Position numbers and translations under genes: made by a program. Source: Paraburkholderia bannensis NBRC 103871 (GTDB lineage Bacteria; Pseudomonadota; Gammaproteobacteria; Burkholderiales; Burkholderiaceae). From it: a stretch of 64,000 bases of DNA. Of the stretch, positions 42,075 to 52,755 are shown one piece after another. The DNA lies in the NCBI RefSeq assembly GCF_000685015.1, contig NZ_BAYA01000032.1:1-64000 (forward strand), given 5' to 3'. Every line of letters begins with the position of its first letter. Within the stretch, counting starts at the first letter, position 1. Under the pieces are notes generated by a model, which had not been told where the DNA came from, searched no databases, and saw nothing but the letters and a program-made list of their open reading frames with translations.

Positions 42075-42313
42075 AATAGCGGGTTGCGCCTTCCAAAGCG
42101 CAGTCCATTCAGCAAGCAGCAAGCAGGACACCCGGGCACGCCCGTTGGGCGTTGCGTCAAACTGCGGGGTCGAATCCCCGCGCTCTGCAGCAACATCGCC
42201 TCCGGTTTTTGTCAGCCATCCGTAAAAAAGCGGACAGGGCTGCGCTTGCGGAACGACCGCGCCCAGGCCCAGAAGAACACCCAGTCACACTAGCCAGAAA
42301 GAAACAGAGTTAT
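42072..42313 (+). other. Structured leader or small RNA candidate upstream of lysP
   Basis: TAAAAT at 42073 could be a -10 box; the following 160 bases fold readily: TGCGC/GCGCA near 42086, GCCC-GTT-GGGC near 42142, and GCGGGG-TCGAAT-CCCCGC near 42165, the last resembling a tRNA T-arm with a loop one base short. It precedes the lysine permease start by about 130 bases, so a regulatory leader is possible. No tRNA 5' half was found. Confidence 0.35.
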
Positions 42314-43864
42314 ATGGATTCGGATCCGCATCGCGTTTCAGGGGGCACATCCCGCTCCGGAGACGAGCAGCCTTCTTTGCATCGCAGTCTCAAAGCCCGC
42401 CACCTCACCATGATCGCGATTGGCGGCTCGATCGGCACGGGGCTGTTCGTCGCCTCGGGCGCGTCGATCTCGCAGGCCGGCCCGGGCGGCGCGCTCGCCG
42501 CCTATCTGGTGATCGGCCTGATGGTCTACTTCCTCATGACGAGTCTCGGCGAGATGGCGGCCTTCATGCCCGTCTCCGGCTCGTTCGCGACCTATGGCGC
42601 GAAATTCGTCGACGAAGGCTTCGGCTTCGCGCTCGGCTGGAACTACTGGTACAACTGGGCCGTGACGATTGCGGTCGAACTCGTGGCCTCGCAGCTCGTG
42701 ATGGGCTACTGGTTCCCGCACGTGCCCGGCGTCTGGTGGAGCGCGGGCTTCCTCGCCATCATGTTCCTGCTCAACGCGCTGTCCGTGCGGGGCTTCGGCG
42801 AGGCCGAATACTGGTTCTCGCTGATCAAGGTCGTGACCGTCGTGGCGTTCATCGGCGTGGGGCTGTTTATGATCGTCGGCGTGATGAAGGGCGGCGCCGA
42901 CCATGTCTGGGGCACCTTTACCTCGGAAGGCGGCCCGTTCGTGGGCGGCCTGCCCGCGCTGCTGGGCGTCACCATGATTGCGGGCTTCTCGTTCCAGGGC
43001 ACCGAGCTGATCGGCGTCGCCGCCGGCGAATCGGAAAACCCCGGCAAGACGATCCCGCGCGCCGTGCGTCAGGTGTTCTGGCGCATCCTGCTGTTCTACG
43101 TGCTCGCGATCATCGTCATCGGCCTGCTGATCCCGCACACCGATCCGAACCTGCTCAAGTCCGATGTCACCGATATCGGCGTCAGCCCGTTCACGCTGGT
43201 GTTCCGTCGCGCGGGTCTCGCGCTGTCGGCGGGCGTCATGAATGCGGTGATCCTGACCGCCGTGCTGTCGGCGGGCAACTCGGGCATGTACGCGTCGACG
43301 CGCATGCTCTACAACCTCGCCGTCGAGGGCCGCGCGCCCAGGATCTTCGCGAAGCTGTCGTCGAGCGGCGTGCCGCGCAACGCGCTCTACGCGACGACGG
43401 CAGTGGGCGCGCTGTGTTTCCTGTCGTCGATGTACGGCGACAAGACCGTCTACATGTGGCTGCTCAACACCTCGGGCATGACGGGCTTCATCGCGTGGCT
43501 CGGCATTGCCGTGAGTCACTACCGCTTCCGCAAGGGCTTCGTCGCGCAGGGCCATTCGTTCGCGCAACTGCCGTATCGCTCGAAGTGGTTCCCCATCGGC
43601 CCGATCTTCGCGTTCGTGGTCTGCCTCGTCATCATGCTGGGCCAGGACTATCAGGCGTTCACGTCGAGCAAGATCGACTGGGCGAGCGTGGTGGCGACGT
43701 ATATCGGCATTCCGCTGTTCGCGCTGATGTGGCTGGGTTATCGCCTCGTCAAGCGCACGCGTTTCATTCGTTACGACGAAATGGAAATCGGCCCGCTGAC
43801 GGGGCAAGCGGGCGCGGCGGCAAAGTCTGCGCGCACCGTGATGGAAGCGAAAAGCGAAGCTTGA
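42314..43864 (+). CDS. lysP: Lysine-specific permease (LysP)
   Basis: Inner-membrane proton-coupled lysine importer (516 aa), AAT/APC family with 12 TM helices. It matches E. coli LysP almost throughout: LKARHLTMIAIGGSIGTGLF, PVSGSFATYG, EEGFGFALGWNYWYNW-like block, FSFQGTELIGVAAGESE, NSGMYASTRMLY and LLNTSGMTGFIAWLGIA. In E. coli LysP also inhibits the acid sensor CadC; no cad genes are seen here. ATG 42314 is the start matching the family; the ribosome site is weak (AGAAAGAAACAGAG). A bidirectional terminator follows. Confidence 0.94.
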   Translation: MDSDPHRVSGGTSRSGDEQPSLHRSLKARHLTMIAIGGSIGTGLFVASGASISQAGPGGALAAYLVIGLMVYFLMTSLGEMAAFMPVSGSFATYGAKFVDEGFGFALGWNYWYNWAVTIAVELVASQLVMGYWFPHVPGVWWSAGFLAIMFLLNALSVRGFGEAEYWFSLIKVVTVVAFIGVGLFMIVGVMKGGADHVWGTFTSEGGPFVGGLPALLGVTMIAGFSFQGTELIGVAAGESENPGKTIPRAVRQVFWRILLFYVLAIIVIGLLIPHTDPNLLKSDVTDIGVSPFTLVFRRAGLALSAGVMNAVILTAVLSAGNSGMYASTRMLYNLAVEGRAPRIFAKLSSSGVPRNALYATTAVGALCFLSSMYGDKTVYMWLLNTSGMTGFIAWLGIAVSHYRFRKGFVAQGHSFAQLPYRSKWFPIGPIFAFVVCLVIMLGQDYQAFTSSKIDWASVVATYIGIPLFALMWLGYRLVKRTRFIRYDEMEIGPLTGQAGAAAKSARTVMEAKSEA

Positions 43865-43890
43865 TCCCGCTTTAAAAGCCGTCGCAAAAC

Positions 43891-43930
43891 AAAAAAGCCA
43901 TTCCGGTTCAAAACCGGAATGGCTTTTTTT
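43891..43930. terminator. Bidirectional terminator between lysP and the YdeP-type gene
   Basis: AAAAAAGCCATTCCGGTT and its complement flank a short CAAA loop, with A6 on the left and T7 on the right. It lies between two convergent genes and can stop both. Confidence 0.92.
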
Positions 43931-43947
43931 ATGGCCGGGCTTTTAAA

Positions 43948-46263
<2,316 letters not shown>

Positions 46264-46436
46264 GATGCGCTGGGCTTCGGATGTACGTCGGATCGATTTG
46301 GGCGGACTGCCCGATGTGGTGAGACTACTGTTTGCCTGTGCACCTGGTGAGCACAGAAATTCGGAAAAGCAAGGGATACAGTTGCGGCGATTTGACATAG
46401 ACTCTCGGGATTGCTTTTGCCGCCGCCCAGGTTTTC

Positions 46437-47921
46437 ATGAACGCTCCGCTGCCCCGCTACGAACAGCTTGCCGACGATATCGAGGCGGCCGTCCAGAGCG
46501 GCGTATTCGGCCCCGGCGAGCGCATTCCCTCGGTGCGGCGCGCGAGCGAGCAGCACGGCGTGAGCATCAAGACGGTGCTGCACGCCTACGCGCTGCTGGA
46601 GAGCCGCGGCGTGATCGAATCGCGGCCGCAGTCGGGCTTCTTCGTGAAGGCACGGCCCCGGATGCCAGCGGCGCGCGGCGCGCAGGCGGCGGCGAAGCCT
46701 CGCCGCGCGGGCGCGCCCGCCGAACTCAAACCGGCCAGCAAAGCCGCGCCGGCCGCCGCTGCGCCTGCGCCCGTGGACGTGAGCCGGCTGGTGCTCTCGA
46801 CGCTGCGCAGTATCGGCGCGCAGGACGCCGTGCCGCTCGGCTCGCCGTATCCGGATCCCGCGCTCTATCCGTGGCGGCGCGTGAACCAGTACGCGAACGC
46901 CATCGCGCGTCGCCATGCGAGCTGGAACCTCATCGACGACCTGCCGCCAGGCAACCCCGAGCTGATCCGCCAGATCGCGCGCCGCTATGCGGAAAACGGC
47001 GCGACCATCGATCCCGACGAAATCGTCATCACGGTCGGTGCGACCGAGGCGATCAACCTGAGCCTGCAGGCCGTGGCCAAGCCCGGCGACACAGTGGCCG
47101 TCGAGTCGCCCACCTACTACGCGATGCTGCACGCCATCGAGCGTCTGGGCATGCGCGCAATCGAAGTGAGCACGCACCCGGACACCGGCATCGACCTGGA
47201 CGCCCTGGAGCGCGTGCTCAAACGCCAGAAGGTGGCGGCCTGCATGGTCATGCCGAACTTCCAGAATCCGCTGGGTTTTCGCATGCCGGACGAGAACAAG
47301 GCGCGGCTCGTCGAGCTGGCGGCTGCGCACGACCTGCCGGTGATCGAGAACGACGTCTACCAGGAGCTGTACTTCGGCCAGACGCGGCCTTCGTCGCTCA
47401 AGCAGTTCGACACGCGCGGGCTGGTGCTGCATTGCGCGTCGTTTTCCAAGAGTCTTTCGGCGTCCTACCGCATCGGCTGGGCGCTGCCGGGCCGCTATCG
47501 CGCGCAGGTGGAAAAGCTCAAGTTCCTCAACACGCTGACCACGCCTTCGGTGCCGCAGGTGGCGCTGGCCGACTATCTGCGCCACGACGGCTACGACCGC
47601 CATCTGCGCCAGCTACGGCGTTTTTACCGACAACAGGCGCGTCTCATGCGTGCGATGATCGAGCGTTTCTTCCCGGCCGGCACGCGCACGTCCGATCCGC
47701 AGGGCGGTTACGTGCTGTGGGTGGAGCTGCCGCCGCGCGTCGATTCGATGCGGCTTTACCAGGCCGCGCTCGCGCAGGGCATCACGATCGGGCCGGGCTA
47801 TATGTTTTCGATGCGCAACGACTTTCACCACTACATTCGCCTGAACTATAGCTATCCGTGGACGGCGCAAACCGAGGCGGCGTTGAAGACGCTCGGCGAA
47901 CTGATCGCGAAGATGGCCTAA
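46437..47921 (+). CDS. MocR-type GntR/aminotransferase transcriptional regulator
   Basis: 494-aa chimera: N-terminal GntR winged helix (residues about 5-72, GERIPSVRRASEQHGVSIKT), an Ala/Pro linker (75-115) and a fold-type I aminotransferase domain that binds PLP (Lys338 in ASFSKSLSASYRIGW; GATEAINLSL and NPLGFRMP are cofactor-site motifs). MocR proteins sense PLP or amino acids and act as regulators rather than enzymes. It is divergent from the YdeP-type gene and upstream of a small HTH gene (11-base gap). Confidence 0.88.
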   Translation: MNAPLPRYEQLADDIEAAVQSGVFGPGERIPSVRRASEQHGVSIKTVLHAYALLESRGVIESRPQSGFFVKARPRMPAARGAQAAAKPRRAGAPAELKPASKAAPAAAAPAPVDVSRLVLSTLRSIGAQDAVPLGSPYPDPALYPWRRVNQYANAIARRHASWNLIDDLPPGNPELIRQIARRYAENGATIDPDEIVITVGATEAINLSLQAVAKPGDTVAVESPTYYAMLHAIERLGMRAIEVSTHPDTGIDLDALERVLKRQKVAACMVMPNFQNPLGFRMPDENKARLVELAAAHDLPVIENDVYQELYFGQTRPSSLKQFDTRGLVLHCASFSKSLSASYRIGWALPGRYRAQVEKLKFLNTLTTPSVPQVALADYLRHDGYDRHLRQLRRFYRQQARLMRAMIERFFPAGTRTSDPQGGYVLWVELPPRVDSMRLYQAALAQGITIGPGYMFSMRNDFHHYIRLNYSYPWTAQTEAALKTLGELIAKMA

Positions 47922-47932
47922 GGAGACCCACG

Positions 47933-48241
47933 ATGCACGACGAAAACGAAAGCGACAATGACATGGAAGGCGGCGACGAAGGCGGCATCGACCCGGTGCT
48001 GGTCGCCATCCTCGAACAACTGTGGCGCGCGCACCGCGAGACGCCCGATCGGGAATGGTCGCTCGCCAAGCTCTCCAAGCAGGCCGGCGTGCCGATGAGC
48101 GGGCTGCGCCGCCACCTGACCGCGCTGGTGGACAGCGGCCTCGTGGTGACCACGCTGTCCGAGGACGGCACGGGCCGCGCGAGCCTGTCCGACGACGGCC
48201 GCACGTTCTGCGCCGAGGTCTTCGGCCAGGCCGCGCCGTAA
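47933..48241 (+). CDS. Small winged-helix (ArsR/MarR-like) DNA-binding protein
   Basis: 102-aa protein. An acidic N-terminus (MHDENESDNDMEGGDEGG) precedes a winged-helix domain: REWSLAKLSKQAGVPMSGLR is the HTH and VVTTLSEDGTGRASLSDDGR the wing. AAGGAGACCCACG before ATG 47933 is a strong ribosome site. It is close behind the MocR-type gene and likely co-transcribed. Target genes are unknown; the FdhF/YdeP neighbour is a candidate. Confidence 0.75.
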   Translation: MHDENESDNDMEGGDEGGIDPVLVAILEQLWRAHRETPDREWSLAKLSKQAGVPMSGLRRHLTALVDSGLVVTTLSEDGTGRASLSDDGRTFCAEVFGQAAP

Positions 48242-48345
48242 ATCGGCGGGCGTCAGCACGTTTGCGTGCGGGGCCTTAAGCTACGCCATCGATCACCGCT
48301 GTTAGCGTTGTTGTCATCGTCGTCGTCATTTCGAGCGTCATCGCC

Positions 48346-49266
48346 ATGGACTACATCGACACCCTGCGGATCTTCCGTTCCGTCGTCGAAGCGCGCAGCT
48401 TCACGCGCGCCGCGGACATGCACGGCCTCGCCACGCCCGTCGTTTCGCGCGCGATCGCGCGGCTCGAAAAGCGCCTGGGCAGCCGGCTCTTTCATCGCAC
48501 CACGCGCGCCGTCTCGCTGACCGAGGCCGCCGAGCGCTTCTACGACGGCTGCTGCCGCGTGCTCGACGACCTCGACGCGCTGGAGGCGGGCGCCACCGAA
48601 CAGACCCGCGAAGCCAACGGCGTGCTGCGCATCGTCGCGCACACCACGGCTACGGTGAACCGGCTCGTGCCGCTGATTTCCAGCTTCAAGCGCGCGCATC
48701 CGAAGGTGACGCTGGACGTGATGATGACCGAGCGGCCCGTCGATCTGGTCGCGGACGGCTACGACCTCGGCCTCGTGCTGCCGTTCATGCTCAACACCGA
48801 CACCACGGTCACCAAGCTGCTGGAGCGCATCCCGCTCGCGCTCGTCACCACGCCTGCGTACCTGGCCGCGACCTCCACGCCGACGCATCCCGGCGAGCTG
48901 GCCTCGCACGTCTTCGTGCCCATGCCGCCGTCGCTGCGCAAGCCGACGCTCACGTTCCGCGTCGACGGCGAAGACCTGACCGTGCCGCTCAAGTACGAGA
49001 TCGCCTCGAACAATCCCGAGTTCAACCGCGAGATGGTGCTGCAGGGCTTTGGCATCGGCATCCTGCCGCAGGGGCTGGTGCAGACCGAGCTGGACGACGG
49101 CCGCCTGGTCACGCTGCTCGACGATTACCCGATGAGCGACATGCAGATCGAGATTCGGCTGGCCTATACGTCGCGCACGTTGCTGCCCGCGAAGGTGCGC
49201 GCGTTCATCGACCATGCGACGGAGTTTTTCGGCGGTGTGGTGACGCCCGCGCAGAAAGTTGGTTGA
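48346..49266 (+). CDS. LysR family transcriptional regulator
   Basis: 306-aa LysR-type regulator. The HTH near residues 15-45 (FRSVVEARSFTRAADMHGL, ATPVVSRAIARLEKRLGSRL, FHRTTRAVSLTEAA) is followed by the periplasmic-binding-like effector domain (IVAHTTATVNRLVPLISSFK, GIGILPQGLVQTEL). The start ATG 48346 is preceded by GAGCGTCATCGCC, a weak site. No obvious divergent partner lies within 100 bases, so the target is unknown. Confidence 0.87.
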   Translation: MDYIDTLRIFRSVVEARSFTRAADMHGLATPVVSRAIARLEKRLGSRLFHRTTRAVSLTEAAERFYDGCCRVLDDLDALEAGATEQTREANGVLRIVAHTTATVNRLVPLISSFKRAHPKVTLDVMMTERPVDLVADGYDLGLVLPFMLNTDTTVTKLLERIPLALVTTPAYLAATSTPTHPGELASHVFVPMPPSLRKPTLTFRVDGEDLTVPLKYEIASNNPEFNREMVLQGFGIGILPQGLVQTELDDGRLVTLLDDYPMSDMQIEIRLAYTSRTLLPAKVRAFIDHATEFFGGVVTPAQKVG

Positions 49267-49332
49267 AAGCTGACGGGCGATAAAAGCGGGATTGTTCTCC
49301 GCGTGGTCATAAAGTAATGCCGCGCGCGGCGG

Positions 49333-49361
49333 TTGTAGAGGGACACACTGCCGTCTAATCT
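49333..49361 (+). promoter_or_regulatory. Sigma-70 promoter of the marR-emrAB region
   Basis: TTGTAG (49333-49338), 17-base spacer, TAATCT (49356-49361). The expected start of transcription, about 49368, coincides with the ATG of the marR gene, so the mRNA may be leaderless. Confidence 0.5.
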
Positions 49362-49374
49362 GTGCGTATGCACA
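49361..49374. promoter_or_regulatory. MarR operator candidate, site A
   Basis: TGTGCGTATGCACA has perfect 5-bp arms and covers the predicted transcription start and the ATG. Similar palindromes precede emrA (49967) and the thiolase gene (55985). Confidence 0.55.
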
Positions 49375-49886
49375 CGTACGCCGATTCTCTCGTGGATATC
49401 CTTGTCGACCTGCCGTCGAGCGAGCCGCTCCAGCAGGCCGAACCCGCGCCGTTCCCGGAGCACGACGACTGTTTCGCCGTGCGCCAGGCCGCCCGCCATC
49501 TCTCGCAGCTTTACGAGCGCCACCTGAGCGCGGCGGGCCTCACGCCCACGCAGTTCAGCATTCTCGGCGCGCTGGGCGCGGCGGCGGTGGGGCAGGGCGG
49601 CGAGGCGTCGGTGACGATGGCGCAACTGTCGCGCACGATGGTGATGGAGCGCACGACGCTGGTGCGTGCGCTGCGCCCGCTGCTGCGCGGCGCGCTGGTG
49701 GAGGATCGGGCGCAGGCGAGCGATTGCCGCCGCCGGCGGCTCGCGCTCACCCAGGCAGGCCGCGCAAGGCTGACCGAAGCCAACGTGCATTGGCGCGCCG
49801 CGCAGGACGAATTCGAGCGCCGTTTCGGGCCGCGACGCGCGGCCTGGCTGCGGCGCGAGCTGTTGCGCATCACGCGCGCGGTGTAA
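49368..49886 (+). CDS. MarR family regulator of the efflux operon
   Basis: 172-aa MarR-type repressor. The conserved core CFAVRQAARHLSQLYERHLSA is followed by the winged helix (ASVTMAQLSRTMVMERTTLVRAL, wing CRRRRLALTQ). It is strongly similar to the second MarR protein of the window (57348-57779), which begins CFALRQAARFVTQLYERHLSQ. ATG 49368 lacks a ribosome site but lies at the predicted transcription start. It probably represses itself and the tripartite pump 103 bases downstream; toxic aromatic inducers are likely (inference). Confidence 0.84.
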   Translation: MHTYADSLVDILVDLPSSEPLQQAEPAPFPEHDDCFAVRQAARHLSQLYERHLSAAGLTPTQFSILGALGAAAVGQGGEASVTMAQLSRTMVMERTTLVRALRPLLRGALVEDRAQASDCRRRRLALTQAGRARLTEANVHWRAAQDEFERRFGPRRAAWLRRELLRITRAV

Positions 49887-49966
49887 ATCCCGCAGGTCGA
49901 CAGGTTTCAGGCAAGTTTTGAGTTGGGCCGCTTCAATCGCAAGGCGGCAATTTTTTAACCTAGATA

Positions 49967-49978
49967 GTGCATATACAC
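49967..49978. promoter_or_regulatory. MarR operator candidate, site B (emrA promoter)
   Basis: GTGCATATACAC is a near palindrome (GTG-N-ATAT-N-CAC) sharing the core of site A and site C. It lies 11 bases before the membrane-fusion-protein start codon, overlapping the ribosome site. Confidence 0.5.
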
Positions 49979-49989
49979 AGGTGAACGAC

Positions 49990-51096
49990 ATGTCGAGTCC
50001 TTCCACTCCCGCCTCAGGTGCCGCGCCGCGCGAACGCGCCGGACTGCCCTGGATGCGTCTCGCGCTCGGCGCGGTGGCGCTGGTGCTCGCGGCGGCAGCC
50101 GGTTACTGGTTCTTCGTGCTGCGCTTCGTGCAGAGCACCGACGACGCCTACGTGGGCGGCAACGTCACGCTGATGGCGCCGCGTGTGAGCGGCTTCGTCT
50201 CCGAAATCGACGTGCAGGACAACCAGTACGTGAAGGCGGGCCAGTTGCTGATGCGCCTGGACTCGCGCGACTACGACGCGAAGCTTGCGCAGGCCGACGC
50301 CGATCTCGCCAGCGCGCGCGCCGCCGTGACGGAGCTGGAAGCGCAGCGCACCTTGCAGGCGGCGGTCATCAACCAGCACCAGGCCGAAGTGCGTTCGTCG
50401 AGCGCCGAACTCACGCGCAGCGCCCAGGATCAGACGCGCTATCGCGAGCTGGTCAAGGACGACGCGGTGTCGAACCAGCTGGTCGAACGCGCCGATGCCG
50501 ATTTCGCCAAGGCGCAGGCGTCGGTGGCGCAAAGCGGTGCGTCGGTAGTGGCGGCGCAGCGTCAGCTCGACGTGCTGGCCGCGAAGATCGTCGATGCGCA
50601 GGCGCGCGTGGGCACGGCCGAAGCGGCCCGGCGTCTGGCGGCGCTCAACGTCGAATACACGACGATCCGCTCGCCCGTGGACGGCTTTATCGGCAATCGC
50701 ACGGCGCGTGTGGGGCTGCTCGCGAATGTCGGCTCGCCGCTCCTGACCGTGGTGCCCGCGAACGGCCTCTGGGTGGACGCCAACTTCAAGGAAGACCAGT
50801 TGAAGAAGATGCGCGCAGGCGACCGCGCCGATATCGAACTCGACGCCGCGAGCGGCACGCTGCACGGCACGGTGGAAAGCCTCGCGCCCGCTACCGGCGC
50901 GACCTTCAGCGTGCTGCCGCCCGAGAACGCCACGGGGAACTTCACGAAGATCGTGCAGCGCGTGCCGGTGCGTATCCATGTGAACGTGCCGCAAGGCATG
51001 GAAGGCGTACTGCGGCCCGGTCTGTCCGCCACGGTGAAGGTGCACCTGGGCGAGCAGGGTGAAGGCGGCAAGCCGGTCACCGCGGCTTCGAACTGA
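49990..51096 (+). CDS. emrA: HlyD/EmrA family membrane fusion protein
   Basis: Periplasmic adaptor (368 aa) linking the inner-membrane pump to the outer-membrane channel. One TM helix lies near residues 22-42 (LALGAVALVLAAAAGYWFFVL); the barrel-sandwich half motif STDDAYVGGNVTLMAPRVSG and VDGFIGNRTARVGLLANVGS flank a long coiled-coil hairpin (about residues 95-215). ATG 49990 follows AGGTGAACGAC. It forms an operon with the MFS pump (17-base gap) and outer-membrane factor genes. Confidence 0.9.
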   Translation: MSSPSTPASGAAPRERAGLPWMRLALGAVALVLAAAAGYWFFVLRFVQSTDDAYVGGNVTLMAPRVSGFVSEIDVQDNQYVKAGQLLMRLDSRDYDAKLAQADADLASARAAVTELEAQRTLQAAVINQHQAEVRSSSAELTRSAQDQTRYRELVKDDAVSNQLVERADADFAKAQASVAQSGASVVAAQRQLDVLAAKIVDAQARVGTAEAARRLAALNVEYTTIRSPVDGFIGNRTARVGLLANVGSPLLTVVPANGLWVDANFKEDQLKKMRAGDRADIELDAASGTLHGTVESLAPATGATFSVLPPENATGNFTKIVQRVPVRIHVNVPQGMEGVLRPGLSATVKVHLGEQGEGGKPVTAASN

Positions 51097-51113
51097 ACCC
51101 CTGGCGAGACGAT

Positions 51114-52739
51114 ATGAACGCCCCGACCTCCGTCGCCGAAGTCACGGCCGCGCCGCCCGCGCCTGCTGCATCTGCAGCACCGCTCGCGCCGCATCTCCAG
51201 CCCATGAGCCAGCGCGTCTTTGCCTTCGCGCTCATGTGCATCGGCTTTTTCATGGCCACGCTCGATATCCAGATCGTCGCGTCGTCGCTGCGCGATATCG
51301 GCGGCGGTCTGTCCGCGAGCCAGGACGAGCTGTCCTGGGTGCAGACCGCCTATCTGATCGCCGAAATCATGGTGATTCCGATGTCGGGCTGGCTCTCGAA
51401 AGTGCTCTCGACGCGCTGGCTGTTCGTCGCGTCGGCGGTGGGCTTCACGATCACGAGCATGCTGTGCGGCCTCGCGTGGGACATCCAGTCGATGATCGTG
51501 TTTCGCGCGCTGCAAGGTGCGCTGGGCGCGGCAATGATCCCGACCGTGTTCACGACCGCATTCGTGCTGTTTCCCGGCAAGCAGCGCATCGTGGCGTCGA
51601 CGACGATTGGCGCGCTCGCGTCGCTTGCGCCTACGCTCGGCCCCGTGATTGGCGGCTGGATCACCGATCAATGGTCGTGGCACTGGCTGTTCTACCTGAA
51701 CCTCGCGCCCGGCATCGCCGTGGCCGCGCTGGTGCCGAAGTACGTGCATATCGACGAACCCGACTACTCGCTCATCAAGCGCGGCGACTACATCGGCATT
51801 TTGCTGATGTGCGGCTTTCTCGGCTGCCTCGAATACGTGCTGGAAGAAGGGCCGCGCAAGAACTGGTTCGGCGACGACGCCATCGTGGCCTGTGCGTGGA
51901 TCGCGGCGATCAGCGGCTTTCTGTTTGTCGTCCATGCGCTCACCGCGAAAGATCCGATCGTCGACCTGCGGGCGCTTGCCGTGCGCAACTTCGGCATCGG
52001 CAGCGTGCTGTCGTTCGTGACGGGCATCGGCATCTTCGTGGCGGTGTTTCTCACGCCGCTCTTTCTCGCCGAAGTGCGCGGCTTCAGTTCCTTGCAGATC
52101 GGCTTGTCGCTGCTGTCGGTGGGCGTGTTCCAGTTGCTCGCGCTGGGCGTCTATGCGTACGCCACGCGTTACTTCAGCATGCGTGCGCTGCTGATGTTCG
52201 GGCTCGTGTGCTTCGGCCTGGGCTGTTATCTGTACGTGCCGCTCACGCATGACTGGGGCTGGCAGCAGTTCCTGCTGCCGCAGGCGTTGCGCGGCATCGG
52301 CCAGCAATTCGCGGTGCCGCCCATCGTGACGATGTCGCTGGGATCGCTGCCGCCTTCGCGCCTCAAATCGGCCAGCGGCCTGTTCAACCTGATGCGCAAC
52401 CTGGGCGGCGCGATCGGCATTGCGGTGAGCGCGACCATGCTCAACGACCGCCTCAATTTCCACTATCTGCGCCTGAACGAAAGCGTCACGCACGGCGTGC
52501 CGCAAGTCGAAGGGATGCTGGCGGGGCGCACGGCGTACTGGCAATCGATGGCGGGCAATACGCTCGATGCCGCGCAGAGCGGTCTCGCGCAACTGCATGC
52601 GCTCGTGCTGCGCGAAGCGCTGGTGATGACTTTCTCCGATACGTTTTTCGTGCTGTCGCTGTGCTTCGTCGTCGCGATTGTCAGCGTGCTGTTTTCGCGG
52701 CCCATCACGACCGCCGCGCCGCCGCCCGACGCTCATTGA
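51114..52739 (+). CDS. emrB: DHA2 family MFS drug efflux pump (EmrB-like)
   Basis: 541-aa inner-membrane proton-driven multidrug exporter with 14 expected helices. DHA2 motifs are FMATLDIQIVASSLRDIGGG, ELSWVQTAYLIAEIMVIPMSG, FRALQGALGAAMIPTVFT and GPVIGGWITDQWSWHWLFYLN. The N-terminal 30 residues are Ala/Pro-rich and cytoplasmic. It works with EmrA-type adaptor and the following NodT-type channel. Substrates are not readable; hydrophobic weak acids are typical for EmrB. Confidence 0.92.
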   Translation: MNAPTSVAEVTAAPPAPAASAAPLAPHLQPMSQRVFAFALMCIGFFMATLDIQIVASSLRDIGGGLSASQDELSWVQTAYLIAEIMVIPMSGWLSKVLSTRWLFVASAVGFTITSMLCGLAWDIQSMIVFRALQGALGAAMIPTVFTTAFVLFPGKQRIVASTTIGALASLAPTLGPVIGGWITDQWSWHWLFYLNLAPGIAVAALVPKYVHIDEPDYSLIKRGDYIGILLMCGFLGCLEYVLEEGPRKNWFGDDAIVACAWIAAISGFLFVVHALTAKDPIVDLRALAVRNFGIGSVLSFVTGIGIFVAVFLTPLFLAEVRGFSSLQIGLSLLSVGVFQLLALGVYAYATRYFSMRALLMFGLVCFGLGCYLYVPLTHDWGWQQFLLPQALRGIGQQFAVPPIVTMSLGSLPPSRLKSASGLFNLMRNLGGAIGIAVSATMLNDRLNFHYLRLNESVTHGVPQVEGMLAGRTAYWQSMAGNTLDAAQSGLAQLHALVLREALVMTFSDTFFVLSLCFVVAIVSVLFSRPITTAAPPPDAH

Positions 52740-52755
52740 GCCTTAGAGGTCTTAT

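Noticed and set aside
42165-42182. tRNA gene suggested by a T-arm-like hairpin.
   Set aside because: The loop is one base short, and no matching 5' acceptor strand, D-arm or anticodon arm was found upstream.
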